A DNA stretch of 16,772 nucleotides from Chloroflexota bacterium (GTDB taxonomy: Bacteria > Chloroflexota > Anaerolineae > DTPP01): NCBI GenBank assembly GCA_012514615.1, contig JAAYZY010000130.1, forward strand, positions 1 to 16,772, written 5' to 3'. Shown in pieces: positions 14,001-16,772 of this stretch (position 1 is its first letter; each line of letters begins with the position of its first letter). The notes beneath the pieces are model-generated. The model saw only the letters and a program-made list of their open reading frames with translations. It made no database searches and had not been told where the DNA came from. A program made the translations under genes and the position numbers.

Positions 14001-16041
14001 CGTCGGCCTTCTGGTAGGCGATGCCGCGCACCCGCTCGCGGTTGCGTTCGGTGCGGGCCTGAGCCAGCAGGCGGGCGGCCACGCCCTCATCGGGCCGCAA
14101 GCGGTGGGCTTCCTCAAGGTTCAGCGCGGCCTCGGTGTAGGCCCCCTGGCTTAGTTGACGCGCCCCTTCGGCTACCCGGCGCAAGAACTGCAGGTCCTCT
14201 CCCCAGGTGGCGGTCTCCGGGGCCAGGCGCATCGCCTCTTCCAGGTTCTGCTGCGCGGTGTCGTACTCGCCCAGAGAGTATTCCAGCCAGGCCCGCCCAG
14301 CCCGCAGCTCCACATCCAGCCGTTCTTGCACCTCAGCTTCCAGAAGGCTGCCGTGGGGCTGAAGCTCGTGGCGGCAGCGATCCACCAACGACACCGCCTG
14401 GGCGTAGGCGCCGCGCTGGCGGGCTTCTTGGGCTTGCCGCAGCAACTGCTCAGCCCGCGCCCTGGACCAAGCGCGGACCACCTTCTCATCGCCTTGCACC
14501 CACGAGCTGGCCATGGCCCGCCCCAGCAGTTGCACGGCTGCGTCCCAATCGCCTCGGCGCACGGCCTGCTGGCCAGCCTGCAGGTCTTCTGGCAGGTGGA
14601 TCAGGTCGGCTTCCACCTCGGCGGCCAGGATGTTCTCGCGGTCTACTTCCCGCAGGCGCTGCACCAGCTCCCGCGCTTGGGCGTAATTGTGGGCGGTAAG
14701 GGCGGCTTGCAGCTCCCGCCCCAGCTTCTCGGTCAGCAGCTCGGCGTAGCGATCCTGCACGAAGGTGGAGTTGGGGAAGAAGCGCACAATGGGCCCCACC
14801 TGGTCAGGGTCGTCCAGGCTGGCCAGCAGGTACGGCAACAGGTCGGCTTGCACGTACCCCAGTACTTCCCGCAGCCCTGGCGACCGCTCCGCTTCCAGCG
14901 CTTTGAGCAGCGGCAGGGCCTCTTCCAGGCGGTGGTCGGCGAACGCCTCTACCGCTTGGCCAAGGCGCTCGTGGGCTTCACCGCTGAGCTCGCCCTGCCC
15001 CGACAAGTGGCAGTGCAGGTAGCGCAGCAGCAAGGAGGAGTCGGCGGGGTCTTCTCGCCAGGCTAGCTTGAAGCTCTGGGCCGCCCGATCCCACAGGCCG
15101 GCGCGGGCCTCGGCCTCACCCCGGGTGCGGAAGGCCATCAGGGTGCTGTCTTGGGCTTCCAGCACCTCTTGGAGCAGCTCGTGCACCGTCTCCTGCTCGC
15201 CGATCTGCCCCATCACCTGCCGCAAGTAGACTTCGGCCTCGGCGTGGCGATGGCGGTGCACCAGTATCTCGATCTGGTGCAGGATGCCCGCGGGCGGCAA
15301 CGACAGCTTGAGGTGCAGCTCGGCGTGCAGCCGCAGCTCCTGGGCCAGGGCAGCCGCCGAGGGATACTCGCCCCTCAGCAAGCGCTCCAGCAGCGGCTTC
15401 AGCGAGGGATGCAACTGCTCCGGGGGGTAGTCCAGCCGCAGGAGCGCGGGGTCGCTCTGGACGAAGGAGATGTCGGGCAGGGGGGCGAGGCGGGGGATGG
15501 GGGAGCCGGTGAAGAGGTGCAGCAGCAGCTCGCCGAACTTGTACAGGTCTCTCGCCACGCTGCCGTCATCCAGCCGACGGGCGGCGTTCCAGTCGATCAC
15601 GCGCAGTTGGCGGCCGTTCCAGAAGAGGTGTTCGGGCTTGAAGTCGTTGTACTCGATCTGGCTCTCGTGGGCTGCCTGCAGCACTTCGGCCGCCTGCGCG
15701 GCCAGGTCCAGCGCCTGAGGCAGGTCTTCGGTGAAGCCTTGGCTGCAGAGGAGGTCATCGCCAAGGTTGAGGTAGCCCTGCAGGTGCTCCAACACCAGGG
15801 CGGTGGTGCGGCCCCCGCTCTCTACGCGGTCCACCAACTGAACCACACCCGGCTGCTGGCGAAGCCGCTCCAAGCAGTCGGCCTCCTGGCGCAGGTCTGC
15901 GGCAGGGTCGGAGGACTCTTTGAGGGCGAAAACGTGTTGCGCTGAATCGGCTACCAGACTAACCGATGAGAGCAACCCTTCGCCGATGGCCCCTACGCGC
16001 CGGTAGCTGTCTTTGCTGCCGCGCCATTCGTTGTTGGGCAC
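10996..16041 (-). CDS. Giant protein: atypical Ser/Thr-kinase-like domain fused to a long TPR array
   Basis: The product has about 1,681 residues from the GTG at 16041, which has GGAGG (16056-16052) 10 nt upstream. An in-frame GTG at 16161 has no such site. The kinase-like domain (about 10-270) shows a Gly-loop GAIGEG (17-22), Lys41 in FALKES, likely alpha-C Glu53, a catalytic-loop equivalent YNDFKPEHLF (Asp133, Lys135), DWN at 150-152 in place of DFG, and ARDLYKFGELLLHLFTG. His138 replaces the usual metal-binding Asn and the HRD His-Arg is Tyr-Asn, so it could be an atypical active kinase or a pseudokinase. The rest (about 290-1640) contains at least 20 TPR-like units such as AERAAQRALELTPDNAE, AQAALEQALRLDPTHAK and AVEFLAQALDMNPDDAE. 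It ends SFLNRLVGRLTGRGS. No TM is seen, so it is probably cytoplasmic, coupled by overlap to the membrane TPR protein. Confidence 0.9.
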   Translation of the reverse strand: MPNNEWRGSKDSYRRVGAIGEGLLSSVSLVADSAQHVFALKESSDPAADLRQEADCLERLRQQPGVVQLVDRVESGGRTTALVLEHLQGYLNLGDDLLCSQGFTEDLPQALDLAAQAAEVLQAAHESQIEYNDFKPEHLFWNGRQLRVIDWNAARRLDDGSVARDLYKFGELLLHLFTGSPIPRLAPLPDISFVQSDPALLRLDYPPEQLHPSLKPLLERLLRGEYPSAAALAQELRLHAELHLKLSLPPAGILHQIEILVHRHRHAEAEVYLRQVMGQIGEQETVHELLQEVLEAQDSTLMAFRTRGEAEARAGLWDRAAQSFKLAWREDPADSSLLLRYLHCHLSGQGELSGEAHERLGQAVEAFADHRLEEALPLLKALEAERSPGLREVLGYVQADLLPYLLASLDDPDQVGPIVRFFPNSTFVQDRYAELLTEKLGRELQAALTAHNYAQARELVQRLREVDRENILAAEVEADLIHLPEDLQAGQQAVRRGDWDAAVQLLGRAMASSWVQGDEKVVRAWSRARAEQLLRQAQEARQRGAYAQAVSLVDRCRHELQPHGSLLEAEVQERLDVELRAGRAWLEYSLGEYDTAQQNLEEAMRLAPETATWGEDLQFLRRVAEGARQLSQGAYTEAALNLEEAHRLRPDEGVAARLLAQARTERNRERVRGIAYQKADAAVERGDFERALEIFQHLLLEGYASEEEVHSRVGRTLRQKAERDQERLWQQAQMLKEAGRLPAAVQTLRSLVEQTPGLPKAAETLGVWEEEMVCRAQEAVLAGRQAFTQGDLSAARKQFLEALEHTPESAEARAYLADMDRFQEHLDAGQAALAAGRLTEALGQFRRSLVLCPASPEASAALHEARRAREMRERNEQMAQHSLRRAEEAIRDGKFDEGLGYLRDLISLGGLPPETELRGRTLMVEASITAGRLVEAGQHLDALARWLEGQGWQREREMNRLRQALAQAETQRSETEQRAADWLRKARQALAEANLAEAEDAATQALVICPQHEGALTILQEVRRRNEIQERAQHLMATAQAFVSLGEIAQAERAAQRALELTPDNAETRLFLRGLRVEKGIAEAEEALRTRRFTQAQAALEQALRLDPTHAKGQRLSERIARERQTYSLLRQLVGKGNTALHLRDYRQAVEFLAQALDMNPDDAEIQARYEQALQGLQEVVATHRDLADRALQQNDFQSADAYLRVAEGLAPADPSLTSLRAGLDSALEREKALRERLQSGQQALFTGRYDTAAELLDWATPELPDESPERAQLAASAAVAREMQTLRLQARNAVEAHMYDQAISLLERILVKFPRDEESRLLLQECLTQREEATRMIQQLLKQVRQSEQSGQYDRALDLCITAENVYPWQREVTSSRQRIHKLQTLLELMQRALQLGNTDEAWSLARQGNELNPYDNRFQQVVQQSEYASRVAEARRALERGQAGEAVNTLAALMEAGVPLKQGDRDLWEVAASIAASEESLLQGDYTLAEDALRPSAREHPVGRRLWQRIRRARRLSEQGHRSLDQAGDLDEAERCFRLILADQVEDERAREGLRRVISSRVEKLHADSESALDRGDSATALFLARRALRDAPENREAQDWVETCERLHNLLTQASRAYADGDRATALSHWSQAVQLHPSPAVVALVERVEREQASFLNRLVGRLTGRGSRNERVSEDD

Positions 16042-16200
16042 CAGTGGTGATCCTCCGCCGTCCTGTCCACACCGAAAGGGGTGTTGGCTTTGCGTTAGCC
16101 TCCCAAGCCAGGTGAAAGCGTCCGTTCCACCGCACCCACCCCCAGCCGTGGGCGCATACACAAGAACGTAGACTATCGCACCTCACCATCGGCTCTCTCT

Positions 16201-16206
16201 AGTATA
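16201..16206 (-). promoter_or_regulatory. -10-like element upstream of the TPR kinase gene
   Basis: On the minus strand this reads TATACT, 5 of 6 matches to the -10 consensus, within a relatively AT-rich patch (about 16196-16262). A TTTACC element occurs 20 nt upstream, longer than ideal spacing. Transcription from here would give a leader of about 150 nt before the GTG at 16041. Confidence 0.35.
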
Positions 16207-16242
16207 GATGGTCATTCTGAAAATTGGGTAAAAATGCAGGGG

Positions 16243-16256
16243 CTGTAGCTTTACAG
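16243..16256 (-). other. Small hairpin after the right-edge gene
   Basis: CTGTA (16243-16247) and TACAG (16252-16256) are exact reverse complements around a 4-nt loop. On the minus strand it lies about 28 nt after the stop of the right-edge gene. A T5 run follows only after about 8 nt of C-rich sequence. As a terminator it is weak; no other terminator candidate was seen in the 243-nt gap. Confidence 0.2.
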
Positions 16257-16284
16257 TTTATTCATCTACGGGGCGGTTGTGGGG

Positions 16285-16772
16285 CTACGGACGGAGATCG
16301 AGCCAAGCGCTTGCCTTGGCGGGCACGGGCAGGCCGTTGAGCCGCCAGAGGAACATGCGCCGGCCGTCCTGTTCCAGCGCTTTCCAGTGGAAGACCGGGG
16401 CGATCTCGCTCTCGGGGTAAACTTCCAGGAGGGCGTCGTACCAGGAGAGGCCATCGGGGCGCTCCAGGTGCCAGTATTCGATGGCCAGGAAATGCCACGT
16501 CCAGCTGAAGTCGGGCCGGTCGATGGCTGGGATGCGCTGCCAGCCGTACTGCCGGGCCAGGGCGGTGAGGTCCACGTAGTACCCCAGGGGAATGGTCTTC
16601 CACTGGCCGCCGTCGTCTGGGTGGCGCCGCCGGGCGGCGCCGCTGAGGTCCCAAGGCTCACGGAACAGCGGCTCGCCCTGGCCGCCGTTCTGCAGCTTGG
16701 GGCGCAGGTAGATCTGCCAGTAGGTGCGCCCGCCCAGGTCCTGCCGCTCCACCTCCAGGTGGACGCCGTTGC
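16285..16772 (-). CDS. C-terminal part of an unrecognised Trp/Tyr-rich protein (5' end outside window)
   Basis: The frame is open from the window edge to the stop at 16285, giving about 162 residues. The edge codons read NGVHLEVERQDLGGR, so the GTG at 16752 is internal and not a start. Visible segments are RTYWQIYLRP, QNGGQGEPLFREPWDLS, a variable Arg/Asp-rich patch (AARRRHPDDGG), PLGYYVDLTALARQYGWQRI, a Trp-rich stretch with WTWHFLAIEYWHLE, then LSWYDALLEVYPES and a C-terminus LPVPAKASAWLDLRP. The YW and GYYVD/YGW pattern looks like the conserved end of an uncharacterised family I associate with Chloroflexota, where a helix with 'DGLSWYDA' closes the domain; I cannot name it. No catalytic motif can be assigned and the N-terminal domains are not visible. 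It is separated from the TPR kinase gene by 243 nt containing a promoter-like element, so it is probably a separate transcript. Confidence 0.8.
   Translation of the reverse strand, partial: NGVHLEVERQDLGGRTYWQIYLRPKLQNGGQGEPLFREPWDLSGAARRRHPDDGGQWKTIPLGYYVDLTALARQYGWQRIPAIDRPDFSWTWHFLAIEYWHLERPDGLSWYDALLEVYPESEIAPVFHWKALEQDGRRMFLWRLNGLPVPAKASAWLDLRP

Noticed and set aside
16042..16161. Forty-residue N-terminal extension of the TPR kinase from the GTG at 16161
   Set aside because: No ribosome-binding site there, the residues are Gly-rich and unpatterned, and GTG 16041 has GGAGG at workable distance.
1..16772. tRNA, rRNA, insertion sequence or phage gene
   Set aside because: I saw no tRNA cloverleaf, rRNA motif, transposase or integrase domain, or flanking inverted repeats of an element.

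Overview
The window is very GC-rich, has strong Shine-Dalgarno sites in front of most starts, and carries TPR-kinase, membrane-protein and S1C-protease architectures that I associate with Chloroflexota (Anaerolineae or Caldilineae-like bacteria). That placement is inference from family resemblance; there is no rRNA or other phylogenetic marker here. No tRNA, rRNA, CRISPR array, transposase or phage gene was seen. No gene-free stretch exceeds 300 bases; the longest gaps are 5182-5470 and 16042-16284.

Left part, + strand (1-5181). The 3' end of an isochorismatase-fold hydrolase gene is followed by a GC hairpin. Next come three small membrane-protein genes (392, 844 and 1355; the second is DUF4870-like), then a compact ABC exporter operon. 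That operon has a NatA/YhaQ-type ATPase (1801) and two homologous ABC-2 permeases (2697 and 3955) whose ends overlap by 1 and 8 nt, so they probably form one ATPase plus a permease heterodimer.

Middle, + strand (5471-8043). A Gly-rich, internally repeated protein with a histone-H1-like Lys/Pro/Ala tail lies 35 nt upstream of a trypsin-fold (S1C/HtrA-like) protease. The protease has an intact His-Asp-Ser triad, an EF-hand-like loop inside the protease domain and two C-terminal beta domains, but no visible signal peptide. A perfect 10-bp hairpin separates this unit from the convergent minus-strand genes.

Right part, - strand (16772-8108). The C-terminal part of an unrecognised Trp/Tyr-rich protein enters from the right edge. 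After a relatively AT-rich promoter region comes a likely operon: a roughly 1,680-residue protein with an N-terminal protein-kinase-like domain of unusual active-site sequence and at least 20 TPR-like repeats; a TPR - transmembrane - concanavalin-like beta-sandwich protein whose start overlaps the kinase stop by 8 nt; and a phytoene-dehydrogenase-like FAD oxidoreductase 82 nt further on. The kinase plus membrane TPR pair is the best candidate for an undescribed signalling module. The nature of the signal and the role of the oxidoreductase are unknown.
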